NCBI GenBank assembly: GCA_934402055.1
Contig: CAKRTC010000004.1
Span: 28,804 to 92,803, forward strand
Direction: 5' to 3'
DNA length: 64,000 nucleotides
Source of the DNA: an uncultured Lachnospiraceae bacterium
Lineage (GTDB): Bacteria > Bacillota > Clostridia > Lachnospirales > Lachnospiraceae
Numbering within the stretch: position 1 is the first letter of the stretch; each line of letters opens with the position of its first letter. The notes beneath the pieces were generated by a model. The model did not search any database and was not told the DNA's origin. It worked only from the letters and a program-made list of their open reading frames with translations. Below, in pieces: positions 42,760 through 51,405 of this stretch. The position numbers and the translations under genes are program-made.

Positions 42760-42780
42760 GAAGAAAATCTTGACAGTCGT
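42739..42780 (-). terminator. Terminator of the UxaA-type operon
   Basis: A perfect 13-bp stem (ACGACTGTCAAGA and complement) with a 6-nt loop, followed by TTCTTTTTTGC on the minus strand. It starts 9 nt after the stop of the gene at 42790. Confidence 0.88.
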
Positions 42781-42789
42781 AAGTTTTAA

Positions 42790-43950
42790 TTATACATAGT
42801 TGCAAACTCTTGCCATTGCGATCTCTGTGAAGCCGAGAGACTCTGACTTCGTGATCTTACCGTTTGCTACATTGATGATCTCCTGAAGTGTATCATCTGC
42901 CATCTGCGGCATATTCTCAGGTGCCTCAAGAAGTCCGCTGCAGTCGATATCGATATTGTCAGACATCTTGCCGTAGGTTATCTTGTTGGCTGTTATCTTG
43001 ATTACAGGTGCGATAGGATTACCTGTCGGTGTACCTCTTCCTGTAGAGAAGATACATACTGTAGCGCCCGATGCAACCATTCCCGAAAGTGATGACGGAT
43101 CGTTACCGGGAGTATCTACGATAACAAGTCCCTTCTTGTCAACCGGAACAGCATAATCATATACTGCCTGGATCGGTCTGTGTCCGCTCTTATGGATACA
43201 TCCGAGTGACTTCTCCTCAAGAGTAGTGATACCGCCTGCCTTGTTGCCCGGTGTCGGATTACCGTTACGTATCTCCTCACCTACGCGGCGCATATCATCC
43301 TCGAATCTGTGAACAACATCAAGGATCTGCTGTCCTACCTCAGGTGTTGCTGCTCTGTGTGCAAGGATATGCTCTCCACCGATAAACTCAGGAACCTCTG
43401 ACAAAATAGCTGTTCCGCCGTTATCGATAAGTCTGTCACAGACCTCACCGATAAGAGGGTTGGAAGCAATACCGCTTGTAGGATCGGATCCGCCGCACTC
43501 TGTACCGAGAACGAGCTCGCTTATCGGGAACTCCTCTCTGCGCTGCATGCTCATCTCCTGAACCATCTCCTTGGCTGCTCTTACAGCCATCTCAACCGTC
43601 TTGATGGTTCCGCCGCACTCCTGAATGATAAATGTCTTGATCGGCTTGTTGGTACGCTTCTGAATCTCTTCAACTACCCAATCCATCTGACATCCCTCGC
43701 ATCCGAGTGATACAACAACTGTTCCGTAGATATTAGGGTTGGCAGCGAAGCCTACCATAGTTCTCATAGTGAGCTCAAGATCGCTCTTAACCTGTGAACA
43801 TCCGCTCTGGTTATGGAAGGTCACAGTCTCCTCAACCTGATTTGATATAATTCTTGCTGTATCAGCCGCACATACACTGGCCGGCAGGATAAGAACCTTA
43901 TTTCTGATGCCGACCTTACCGTCCGGTCTTCTGTATCCCCAAAAATTCAT
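42790..43950 (-). CDS. UxaA-family hydro-lyase, large subunit
   Basis: A 386-residue protein of the altronate/galactarate dehydratase and sulfolactate lyase (SuyB) family. It shows GYRRPDGKVGIRNKVLILP at residue 5, CSQVKSDLELTMRTMVGFAANPNIYGTVVVSLGCEGCQ near residue 51, LGTECGGSDPTSGIASNPLIGEVCD near residue 148, and FSTGRGTPTGNPIAPVIKI near residue 299. Conserved cysteines probably bind iron. It is paired with a small SAF subunit, as in SuyAB-type split enzymes. The substrate, a hydroxy acid, is unknown. Confidence 0.88.
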   Translation of the reverse strand: MNFWGYRRPDGKVGIRNKVLILPASVCAADTARIISNQVEETVTFHNQSGCSQVKSDLELTMRTMVGFAANPNIYGTVVVSLGCEGCQMDWVVEEIQKRTNKPIKTFIIQECGGTIKTVEMAVRAAKEMVQEMSMQRREEFPISELVLGTECGGSDPTSGIASNPLIGEVCDRLIDNGGTAILSEVPEFIGGEHILAHRAATPEVGQQILDVVHRFEDDMRRVGEEIRNGNPTPGNKAGGITTLEEKSLGCIHKSGHRPIQAVYDYAVPVDKKGLVIVDTPGNDPSSLSGMVASGATVCIFSTGRGTPTGNPIAPVIKITANKITYGKMSDNIDIDCSGLLEAPENMPQMADDTLQEIINVANGKITKSESLGFTEIAMARVCNYV

Positions 43951-43967
43951 AATTCGTATCCTCCCTA

Positions 43968-44246
43968 TTACTTAAGGTTTTCACGATGGCTCTCGACATT
44001 GTGAACATGAACATAATTGCCCTTCTTAATATCGCAGCCTGCTATACCGATATGCTGTCCGTACTTAACGATAGGATCGCCCTTCTTGATGTCCTTGGAA
44101 GCCATCTTGTGATATATCGGAATATCGTCGATTGCCTTAGCTGCAAAATCCTGATCACCGATCTTCCAAGTAACCTCGTCGCCCTTTGCCACCGGACCCA
44201 GCACTACAACTATGTTATCGCTGGGATCGATTACTATTGCTTTCAT
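43968..44246 (-). CDS. UxaA-family hydro-lyase, small SAF-domain subunit
   Basis: A 92-residue SAF-domain protein: PSDNIVVVLGPVAKGDEVTW, IPIYHKMASKDIKKGDPIVKYGQHIGIAGCDIKKGNYVHVHNVES. This corresponds to the N-terminal domain of altronate dehydratase or SuyA. It lies 17 nt before the large subunit. The upstream region 44247-44507 is AT-rich and otherwise empty; it may hold the promoter, though no clear -35/-10 pair stands out. Confidence 0.88.
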   Translation of the reverse strand: MKAIVIDPSDNIVVVLGPVAKGDEVTWKIGDQDFAAKAIDDIPIYHKMASKDIKKGDPIVKYGQHIGIAGCDIKKGNYVHVHNVESHRENLK

Positions 44247-44507
44247 GATTACCTCCCGAAATAAACTAATATTTCATACAAAACATTTCATTACTTTTAA
44301 CCAATGTGTACTATATCATAATGTTAAAATATAGACAAACAAAATTCCGCTTTAAACTTCATTTTTTTCATCATTCAGCTGCATTCAATGTTTAAAAATT
44401 AAACACTTTATCTCAAATAAGAAATAATGTGCCTTCACTCACTTCCGGCTCTATTGCATTCGCTTACGATTATTTTCTCCTTTTTATGGGTTCGCATCGA
44501 ATAATAC

Positions 44508-44876
44508 TTATACATTAAATGCGTCCTTAATTATCCGTATCTTGTTGCCTGCGATCTCAACCACGTCGAATCGCAGCTTAGTATTGTACAGATGTCTGTC
44601 GGCTATATAATACCTTGCGGCCTCCGTTATCTTAAGGCGTTTATGACGGTTCACTGCCTCCGAAGGGTAGCCGTAGTTTAAGTCCTTTCTGTATTTGACT
44701 TCAACAAATGCAAGTGTATCGGCATCCCTTGCAATTATATCTATTTCCGCTGTCCTTATACGATAATTCCGCTCCAGCACGGTATATCCCTTCAGAGACA
44801 GAAAACGGGCCGCAATATCCTCGTATCTGCTGCCCGTTTTACGTTTATTCTCTTTTGCTCCGTTTTTATTTTCCAA
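44508..44876 (-). CDS. YraN/UPF0102-family endonuclease-like protein
   Basis: A 122-residue protein with the YraN fold: GSRYEDIAARFLSLKGYTVLERNYR then AEIDIIARDADTLAFVEVKYR, with the E-ExD-ExK nuclease pattern of the restriction-like family. It has a basic N-terminus. The only start in frame is TTG at 44876, with a poor ribosome site, so the start is uncertain. It follows rnhB by 109 nt. Likely a Holliday-junction-type nuclease; not proven. Confidence 0.88.
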   Translation of the reverse strand: MENKNGAKENKRKTGSRYEDIAARFLSLKGYTVLERNYRIRTAEIDIIARDADTLAFVEVKYRKDLNYGYPSEAVNRHKRLKITEAARYYIADRHLYNTKLRFDVVEIAGNKIRIIKDAFNV

Positions 44877-44985
44877 GATTAAATGAAACCCATCCGCTTC
44901 CTGCCCCGGCTTTCACATTCCTATACCGGAACCTTGCTGTAAATACACTTTGTAAATCAAACGCTCCGAAGCATCCGCTCTGCAA

Positions 44986-45666
44986 TTATTTCAGGATATT
45001 CTTAAGAAATGACATGCGGTATATATCCGTAACACCGTATTTTCTGATAGCTTCAATATGCTCTTTTGTTCCGTAGCCCTTATGCTTCGCTATTCCGTAC
45101 TCAGGATGTTCCTTATCGTACTCTATCATCATACGGTCTCTGGTAACCTTTGCAAGTATGGATGCCGCAGAGATCGAAGGGCACTTAGCATCACCCTTTA
45201 CCACAGCTGTCTGTCTGCACAGAATCCCTGGAACAGTCTTATTGCCGTCCACCAGCACTACCGTATCCGCATCATCCGCATTGTACCCTCGTTCGGCATA
45301 CATCCTGCGGCAGTTCTCATATGCATCCCGCATAGCCTCATAGGTGGCATTTAATATATTTATCTCATCTATGCGCTCAGGGCTTGCGGTACCAATACCG
45401 TAAGCAAGTGAATTATTGACGACATCCTCATATATAAGCTCACGCTTTTTCTCACTGATCTTCTTGGAATCGTTGAGCCAGAGTATCTCCCTGCCCTTAT
45501 CAAGTATACAACAGCCTGCCACCACCGGTCCGCACAATGGGCCTCTGCCCGCCTCATCAACTCCGAATACAGTCTGTGCTCTGTCTGCGATCTCATCTTG
45601 ATCCTCAAACATTCCGGCTAACCTTATACGTTCTGCCTCGACTCTTTCTTCCTTAGTCATTGTCAT
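44986..45666 (-). CDS. rnhB: Ribonuclease HII
   Basis: A 226-residue enzyme that removes ribonucleotides from DNA. FGVDEAGRGPLCGPVVAGC near residue 34 has the catalytic Asp-Glu, LNDSKKISEKKRE near residue 64, VVLVDGNKTVPG near residue 130 (third acid), and AKCPSISAASILAKVTRDRMM near residue 152 (fourth acid). The start overlaps the rbgA stop by 4 nt. A second ATG two codons on is equally possible. Confidence 0.95.
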   Translation of the reverse strand: MTMTKEERVEAERIRLAGMFEDQDEIADRAQTVFGVDEAGRGPLCGPVVAGCCILDKGREILWLNDSKKISEKKRELIYEDVVNNSLAYGIGTASPERIDEINILNATYEAMRDAYENCRRMYAERGYNADDADTVVLVDGNKTVPGILCRQTAVVKGDAKCPSISAASILAKVTRDRMMIEYDKEHPEYGIAKHKGYGTKEHIEAIRKYGVTDIYRMSFLKNILK

Positions 45667-46562
45667 ACCTTCGGTCTCTGTAAAGAGATGCGTCCGAGTC
45701 TTCCCGCTCTGAATTCGTCGACTATCAGTTTGGAGCTTCTCGCAAAATCAGGCTCGGCACCCTTCTTGAGACAGCCTCGCTTTACCGATATAAGCTCAAG
45801 CGCAGCAAGTGCCTCTATAGATACTCCGAGCACGTGAACCTCCATATTGTCGAGCTTTTCTTTGAACTCCTCTTCGCTTATTCCGTATCTCTCAAACAGA
45901 TTGCTGCGATAGTTTACGAGCATAAAATCAATAAGCTTTATCGAAAGCTCTTCGACATTAATTACCTGATCGTTTATCGAACCTATTTCGGCAAGCGATA
46001 CTGCCGTCTCTTCGTCATCAAAGCGTGGCCAGAGCACTCCCGGAGTATCAAGCAGGAGCAGGCTGTCATTGATATTTATCCACTGGGTTCCCTTGGTAAC
46101 TCCCGGTTTATTTCCTGTCTTGGTAGATGCCTTTCCGAGCATGGAATTGATAAAGGTAGACTTACCGACATTAGGTATGCCGCAGATCATAGCTTTTAAT
46201 GCACGTTCTCCGGTTATGCCTCTTGCTCTTTCCTTCTCTCTTTTTGCCTCTGTGAGAGCAGCCGCAGCCTTTCTTATCCTGTCTATCGAATCTCTTCCTC
46301 TGGAATCGAGAGCTATAGCTGTTATTCCCTGCTCCTTAAAATGCTCTATCCATTTCTTGGTTACCGTCTCATCCGCAAGATCGGCTTTGTTAAGCAATAT
46401 AAGGCGCTGTTTCTTGGCTGTTATTCGTCTTATATCCGGATTTTCCGTAGCTATGGGGCATCTTGCATCAAGCAGCTCGATAACCAGATCTACCAGCTTG
46501 ATATCTGCTTCTATCTTTCTTCTGGCCTTGGTCATATGACCGGGATACCACTGTATATTCAA
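45663..46562 (-). CDS. rbgA: Ribosome biogenesis GTPase RbgA (YlqF)
   Basis: A 299-residue circularly permuted GTPase for 50S maturation. It starts MNIQWYPGHMTKARRKIEAD. The G4 motif LLNKADLAD is near residue 55, G1 GIPNVGKSTFINSML near residue 128, and G3 DTPGVLWPRF near residue 172. The C-terminal ANTAR-like RNA-binding part is seen. The start is TTG at 46562. Between lepB and rnhB, the usual Firmicute order. Confidence 0.96.
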   Translation of the reverse strand: MNIQWYPGHMTKARRKIEADIKLVDLVIELLDARCPIATENPDIRRITAKKQRLILLNKADLADETVTKKWIEHFKEQGITAIALDSRGRDSIDRIRKAAAALTEAKREKERARGITGERALKAMICGIPNVGKSTFINSMLGKASTKTGNKPGVTKGTQWININDSLLLLDTPGVLWPRFDDEETAVSLAEIGSINDQVINVEELSIKLIDFMLVNYRSNLFERYGISEEEFKEKLDNMEVHVLGVSIEALAALELISVKRGCLKKGAEPDFARSSKLIVDEFRAGRLGRISLQRPKV

Positions 46563-46577
46563 ATATTACCTATCCTT

Positions 46578-47123
46578 TCATCTTATCAGACTTATCTCCG
46601 ACATCGGCATTATCTTGAGCCAGAGCTTGCCTTTGATCGACGAGCGTTTGACATTACCTATGTTAGAGAATCTCGAATCCTCAGAGGAGTCCGAATTATC
46701 TCCTAGTACAAAATACTCATCATCTGCAAGCTCGACATCATTTTCCGCAATTCCGCTCAAAGGAATGCTGTCTGTATACGGAGAGTCAAGTTTCTCACCG
46801 TTAATGTATACCTGCCCGTCATTTATACGTACTGTTTCTCCTGGCAGACCTATAACACGCTTAACATTTTCCTTGCCTGTATCTGCTCTCTCAAATATAA
46901 CAACATCAAACCTTGAAGGATTGCCTATGTCATATTTGAGTCTGTCTACGAGGCAGACATTTTCAGCATTTATCATAGGGGACATGCTCTGCCCGTTTAT
47001 GATAGTCTGCCCCATAAAGCCGTAGACTATGAACCACGCAAATGATATAAGCGCTATAAAATAAACTATGCATCTGATGATCTTTCTGAGCAGAAAATTA
47101 TCATCATAAATATAAAGACCCAT
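46578..47123 (-). CDS. lepB: Type I signal peptidase
   Basis: A 181-residue membrane-bound protease. One transmembrane segment is at about 14-35. The catalytic Ser lies in NGQSMSPMI near residue 43. Lys lies in ENVKRVIGLPGETVRINDGQVYINGE near residue 83. FVLGDNSDSSEDSRFSNIGNV near residue 138 is the box E. It removes Sec/Tat signal peptides. Size fits the SipS-type prokaryotic class. Confidence 0.95.
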   Translation of the reverse strand: MGLYIYDDNFLLRKIIRCIVYFIALISFAWFIVYGFMGQTIINGQSMSPMINAENVCLVDRLKYDIGNPSRFDVVIFERADTGKENVKRVIGLPGETVRINDGQVYINGEKLDSPYTDSIPLSGIAENDVELADDEYFVLGDNSDSSEDSRFSNIGNVKRSSIKGKLWLKIMPMSEISLIR

Positions 47124-47130
47124 TAAGTAC

Positions 47131-48642
47131 TTATCCTACGTTAAGGCAGGAGCCTCCTATAAATTCTCTTACTATCGAATGCGCAGGTATAAGATCTGTC
47201 GAGATCGGAATAACGAAATCAAGTATCTTAAGCAGTTCCTTTGCCTTGAAATACTCGTCGGAATCTCTCGGTACACCGAAGAGGATACGCTCCGCAAAAG
47301 GCTTGATAGCCGCAAGCTCATACAAGATAGCGGTATTAAGTATCTTATCCGCAGTTTCGGTATATGGGAAAATGTTATCTTCCTCACCCTTTCTTACATC
47401 CGGCCATTTTCTGAGAGTCAGTGCGGCATTATGTGCACGTGAACGGTCATCTCTGACAAGTCTGCGTATAAGTCTCAGATCAGAACTTGTAAGACGGTTA
47501 TGTTCGTCTATATTAAGAGGAGGAAGCGCCGATACACAGAGCTTATACTTCTTATCCGAAGGTATCGAATAGGAGAACTGCTCATTAAGACAGTGTATGC
47601 CTTCAACGATAAGTATGTCCTTATCTCCGAGATCTATGATATTGCCGTTATACTCTCTCTTGCCTGTTTTGAAATTGTAATACGGAAGTTCAACTTCCTC
47701 ACCGCGCATAAGAGCCTGCATGTCATCGTTGAATTTATCAAGATCCAGGGCATAGATAGACTCAAAATCAGGATTGCCGTTTTCATCTATCCTTCTGTCC
47801 GCATAATCAAGATAATAATTATCCGCAGAAATAACTCTCGGTATGATGCCGTAACTGCGGAGTGCATATGCCAGTCTGTATGCCGTACTAGTCTTGCCTG
47901 AGCTTGACGGTCCCGCAAGGAAAACAAACTTTTTACCGGCATTGATTATCTCCTGGGCTATAAGGCTGAGATTGTTATTGAATATCGCCTCGCAGCTCAA
48001 GATAAGCTCGGTCGTCTTGCCGTCGCAGATAGCCTGATTGACATCCGCAATATTCTCATTGTCAAGCAGATGCGCAAGTCTGTAAGCATCCGCCTGTGCA
48101 TCGAAGAGGTTTTCTATTAAGTTGATATCCAGAGTTGCATCCGGATCGTTCGGTTCCGGAAGCATGAGGAAAAATCCGTTTTTATACGGATGAAGATCAA
48201 ATGATCTTATCTGTCCGGAGCTTGAGCCGACCGAGCCGTACAGATAGGTCTCGTAACCGGCAAAGCAGCTAAGGGTGACCTTGGATGTACGCCTGAAACT
48301 TAAGAGCTTTACCACATCAGGCATATTGCGCTCCCTGAACATATTCATGGCAGCATCAACCTTCATTACCTTCTTTGTTATCGGAAGATCAGCCTCTATA
48401 TAATCATGCATCTTCATCCAGACATTCTTAATGATGTCCTTAAAACCATCCTCTGTAAGCTCCGCTCTGAATGCCTTTGTGAATTTCGGATAAATGAAAT
48501 AATTGCCGTTCATTGAGAACTCAAATACTATCTTTTCGATGTTTTGCGCTCCAACAACGTCATCAAAACTCTTGAGCATGACTATCTCGGCTGTTCTTGC
48601 GTAATTTGTACGAATGTTTTCGTTCTTGTAATAGTCAATCAT
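47131..48642 (-). CDS. Uridine-kinase-like nucleoside kinase
   Basis: A 503-residue protein. The N-terminal about 240 residues resemble the threonyl-tRNA-synthetase-type second additional domain, with no TGS domain ahead of it. The P-loop kinase starts near residue 243: FLAGPSSSGKTSTAYRLAYAL. It continues with ISADNYYLDY, LPYYNFKTGKREY and ILIVEGIHCLNE. Clostridial members of this family are annotated as nucleoside or uridine kinases. GGAGAT precedes the ATG. It lies between trmK and lepB. Confidence 0.82.
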   Translation of the reverse strand: MIDYYKNENIRTNYARTAEIVMLKSFDDVVGAQNIEKIVFEFSMNGNYFIYPKFTKAFRAELTEDGFKDIIKNVWMKMHDYIEADLPITKKVMKVDAAMNMFRERNMPDVVKLLSFRRTSKVTLSCFAGYETYLYGSVGSSSGQIRSFDLHPYKNGFFLMLPEPNDPDATLDINLIENLFDAQADAYRLAHLLDNENIADVNQAICDGKTTELILSCEAIFNNNLSLIAQEIINAGKKFVFLAGPSSSGKTSTAYRLAYALRSYGIIPRVISADNYYLDYADRRIDENGNPDFESIYALDLDKFNDDMQALMRGEEVELPYYNFKTGKREYNGNIIDLGDKDILIVEGIHCLNEQFSYSIPSDKKYKLCVSALPPLNIDEHNRLTSSDLRLIRRLVRDDRSRAHNAALTLRKWPDVRKGEEDNIFPYTETADKILNTAILYELAAIKPFAERILFGVPRDSDEYFKAKELLKILDFVIPISTDLIPAHSIVREFIGGSCLNVG

Positions 48643-48753
48643 TTCGCTGATCTCCTTTATAGAATGTTACATTTATTTGGCAAAACTCGGGCTTCTGCCT
48701 GATCCGCATTCTTATATATGCAGAACTTTACGGCATATACCCGAAAATCGCTT

Positions 48754-49452
48754 TTATAAGAAAGCCGCTTCCAGTAATGCAAGCTCTTTCTTAAGTTCCG
48801 TACTTCTCTGCCTTTTTCGTTCGCTTTCCTCTCCCGAAACGGCACTGAGTGCATCGGTGAGTATCTTCTTTCTGTGCCCAAGGAACTCCCTGTAGGTCTC
48901 AACAGACTCATCCGCTATGTGTTTTCCGTAGACATATTCCGCTTCACTGTAGCTTTCATGCTTATGCCCGCCGACGGAAACATCGAAAATGAAGTAATAC
49001 TTACCTTCATCCTTTATAACATATTCTCGGACTATATTCATCCCAAGCTCTTCCACAAGATACTTTCTTACGGCATCCAGATCGGATTGAGGACTCAATA
49101 TGAGCTGCTTAAGGCTTTTAAAGCGTTCTAAGTTCCCCTCATATAAGATACGTTTCATGAGCAGGCCGCCCATTCCGGCTATAACCGCACACTCAAGTCT
49201 CTCATCATCCGGGATATCCTTAAATCCGTCGGATAAAACAAAGTCTATCCTGTCAGAAGCACCTTCCTCTATACTGTTTTTCCTTGCAGCTGCAAGAGGC
49301 CCTTTCGCTACATCTGCAGCCGTGACCCTGCATGCCTTGCCCTTATTCAGTGCCGATATGCCTACATATCCGTGATCGCAGCCTATATCGGCAAGTGTAT
49401 CACATTCAACTATAATATCGACGATCTTACTCAATCTAAGTGAAATATTCAT
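48754..49452 (-). CDS. trmK: tRNA (adenine22-N1)-methyltransferase TrmK
   Basis: A 232-residue SAM-dependent enzyme. The SAM-binding LADIGCDHGYVGISAL is at residue 20, VTAADVAKGPLAAARKN near residue 43, and the target-base motif CAVIAGMGGLLMKRIL near residue 88. SPQSDLDAVRKYL follows. A coiled-coil tail ends it. The ATG overlaps the dnaG stop by 1 nt. In most Firmicutes rpoD separates dnaG and trmK; here it does not. Confidence 0.92.
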   Translation of the reverse strand: MNISLRLSKIVDIIVECDTLADIGCDHGYVGISALNKGKACRVTAADVAKGPLAAARKNSIEEGASDRIDFVLSDGFKDIPDDERLECAVIAGMGGLLMKRILYEGNLERFKSLKQLILSPQSDLDAVRKYLVEELGMNIVREYVIKDEGKYYFIFDVSVGGHKHESYSEAEYVYGKHIADESVETYREFLGHRKKILTDALSAVSGEESERKRQRSTELKKELALLEAAFL

Positions 49453-51251
49453 TAAAGTCTGACCTTAAAATCTCTTAAAGCATTTTTATCTCTGAGCAGA
49501 TTCTGGAATTTTATCACATCATTACCGCAGGCAGACATCTCTCTGTCTATATGTACCGAACGTATCGCCCTTATCGCCTCGGTAAGTCCCTTCTCTATCT
49601 CAGCCTGATTCATATTCAGTATGCTTCCCGAGCGATCCGGCTCAGCAAACATTTTTGCCGCATTTCTTCTTTCCTCTTCGCCAAGTTCCGGGCTGTTTAA
49701 AAATGCCGCAGGCTCAAAATCTCCTATATGCTTATGAATAGCTTCGGCAAGCAGCCTGCAGCTCTTCATATTAAATTCCTCAGGCTTGATATATCCAAAT
49801 ACAGTCTCGCACAGATCCGGTCTCTCGGCAAGCCATGATATGAGCAGCATCTCATAGCTTGCTGTCTGGGTGTCATTTACATCATCCGTACCGGCATCCG
49901 AGGCAGTCTGCCTGCGCTGTAAGCCTATCCTGTCCGCCGGAAGATCTCTGTAGGTATAGCTGCCTCCGTTTTCCATCTTACGCTCAGTCATACGCATAAG
50001 CTCATCACGGTTCAGCATGAATTCCCTGCTCACGGAATCGACATAATTCTCTCGTTCCATAGGATCCTTGAACATACAGAGTCTGTCTACCGTCTCTCTT
50101 ACAAAGGCTGTCTTTTCCGCAGGATCACTGAGATCAAAGCTGTCACGCAGTACGGAGATAACAAAAATAAAGGCATTTTTGGCATTTCTTATGCACCTTT
50201 CGTAGCCTTCGGCGCCCTCTGCCTTGATAAACTCATCAGGATCCTTGTATTGCCCCATGTAGAGCACCTTGACATTAAGCCCTGCCTCATAAAGTATCGG
50301 AAATGCCTTCATCTTGGCATTGATGCCTGCCTTATCACTGTCCTGAGTGAGTATAACATTATCCGTGTAGCGCTTAAGAAGCCTTGCATGCTTTTCGGTA
50401 AATGCCGTTCCGAGACTGGCCACAGCATTGGTAAATCCCGCCTGATGAAGCGCTATTACATCCATGTATCCTTCGCAAAGCAGCAGAAACTTTTGTCTGG
50501 ATTTCTTTGCAAAATTAAGTCCGTAGAGATTAGATGATTTGTCAAAAACAGGCGTCTCCGGAGAATTGAGGTACTTAGGTTCTCCCTCACCCATAACACG
50601 ACCTCCGAAGCCTATCACTCTGTTATTGGTATCCATGATAGGAAACATTACCCTGTTCCAGAACTTGTCTCTTGTCCCCTTTTCCGAAAATGTAACAAGT
50701 CCGGATTTATTGAGCAGGCCGTCATCATATCCCTTTGACTTAAGATAATTGTACAAGGAATCACTGCTCTTGGCCGAGTATCCGAGTCCGAAATGCATGA
50801 TAGTTTCATCTCTGAGTGCTCTCTTATCCCTGAAGTACTCGAGTCCTATCTTACCGTCAGGACCTCTTAATATACTGTTGTAATATATGGCTGCCTCTTT
50901 ATTGACCTCTAACAGCCTTGTCCTAAGCTCAGATGCCTTCTTATCCTCATAACCTGTATTCTCCGGAAGCTCGATATGAGCATTGTCGGCAAGCGCTTTT
51001 ATCGCCTCCTGAAACGAGTAATTCTCATACTGCATAACAAAATCTATGACACTTCCGCCTACACCGCAGCCGAAGCAATAAAAGATCTGCTTACGCGGAC
51101 TTACGGAAAATGAAGCCGTTTTTTCGCCGTGAAAAGGACAGAGACCGAAGTAATTCGCTCCCTTTTTGGTAAGACGTACATGTCTGCCGATGACATCCAC
51201 TATATCATTGGCATTACGCACCTTTTCAATTGTTTCGTTGTCATATCTCAT
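49452..51251 (-). CDS. dnaG: DNA primase
   Basis: A 599-residue primase. The zinc-binding CPFHGEKTASFSVSPRKQIFYCFGCG is near residue 39 (CHC2 type). The RNA polymerase domain follows with FWNRVMFPIMDTNNRVIGFGGR near residue 196, the TOPRIM Glu in LLLCEGYMDVIALHQAGF near residue 254, and LTQDSDKAGINA with the DxD acids near residue 300. The C-terminal helicase-binding region is from about 450. Follows dgt by 154 nt. Confidence 0.96.
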   Translation of the reverse strand: MRYDNETIEKVRNANDIVDVIGRHVRLTKKGANYFGLCPFHGEKTASFSVSPRKQIFYCFGCGVGGSVIDFVMQYENYSFQEAIKALADNAHIELPENTGYEDKKASELRTRLLEVNKEAAIYYNSILRGPDGKIGLEYFRDKRALRDETIMHFGLGYSAKSSDSLYNYLKSKGYDDGLLNKSGLVTFSEKGTRDKFWNRVMFPIMDTNNRVIGFGGRVMGEGEPKYLNSPETPVFDKSSNLYGLNFAKKSRQKFLLLCEGYMDVIALHQAGFTNAVASLGTAFTEKHARLLKRYTDNVILTQDSDKAGINAKMKAFPILYEAGLNVKVLYMGQYKDPDEFIKAEGAEGYERCIRNAKNAFIFVISVLRDSFDLSDPAEKTAFVRETVDRLCMFKDPMERENYVDSVSREFMLNRDELMRMTERKMENGGSYTYRDLPADRIGLQRRQTASDAGTDDVNDTQTASYEMLLISWLAERPDLCETVFGYIKPEEFNMKSCRLLAEAIHKHIGDFEPAAFLNSPELGEEERRNAAKMFAEPDRSGSILNMNQAEIEKGLTEAIRAIRSVHIDREMSACGNDVIKFQNLLRDKNALRDFKVRL

Positions 51252-51350
51252 TATACTTACGGTTAGTCTATTCTGTTTATTCCTTAAGTCGGTCTGCTTT
51301 TTAAATTTAACTTTAAATATTTTTCAAATGGAAAAGCCCGGCTGTGATCT

Positions 51351-51380
51351 GCGCCGGAATTTGCCGAGACACATTCTTTT
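51351..51380 (+). repeat. Dispersed repeat, degenerate copy 2
   Basis: GCGCCGGAATTTGCCGAGAC followed by ACATTCTTTT resembles the terminal part of copy 1 at 30765-30797 with a few mismatches. It lies in the dgt-dnaG interval. Confidence 0.45.
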
Positions 51381-51405
51381 TATAATATAAAGTCCGGTCT
51401 AGTTA

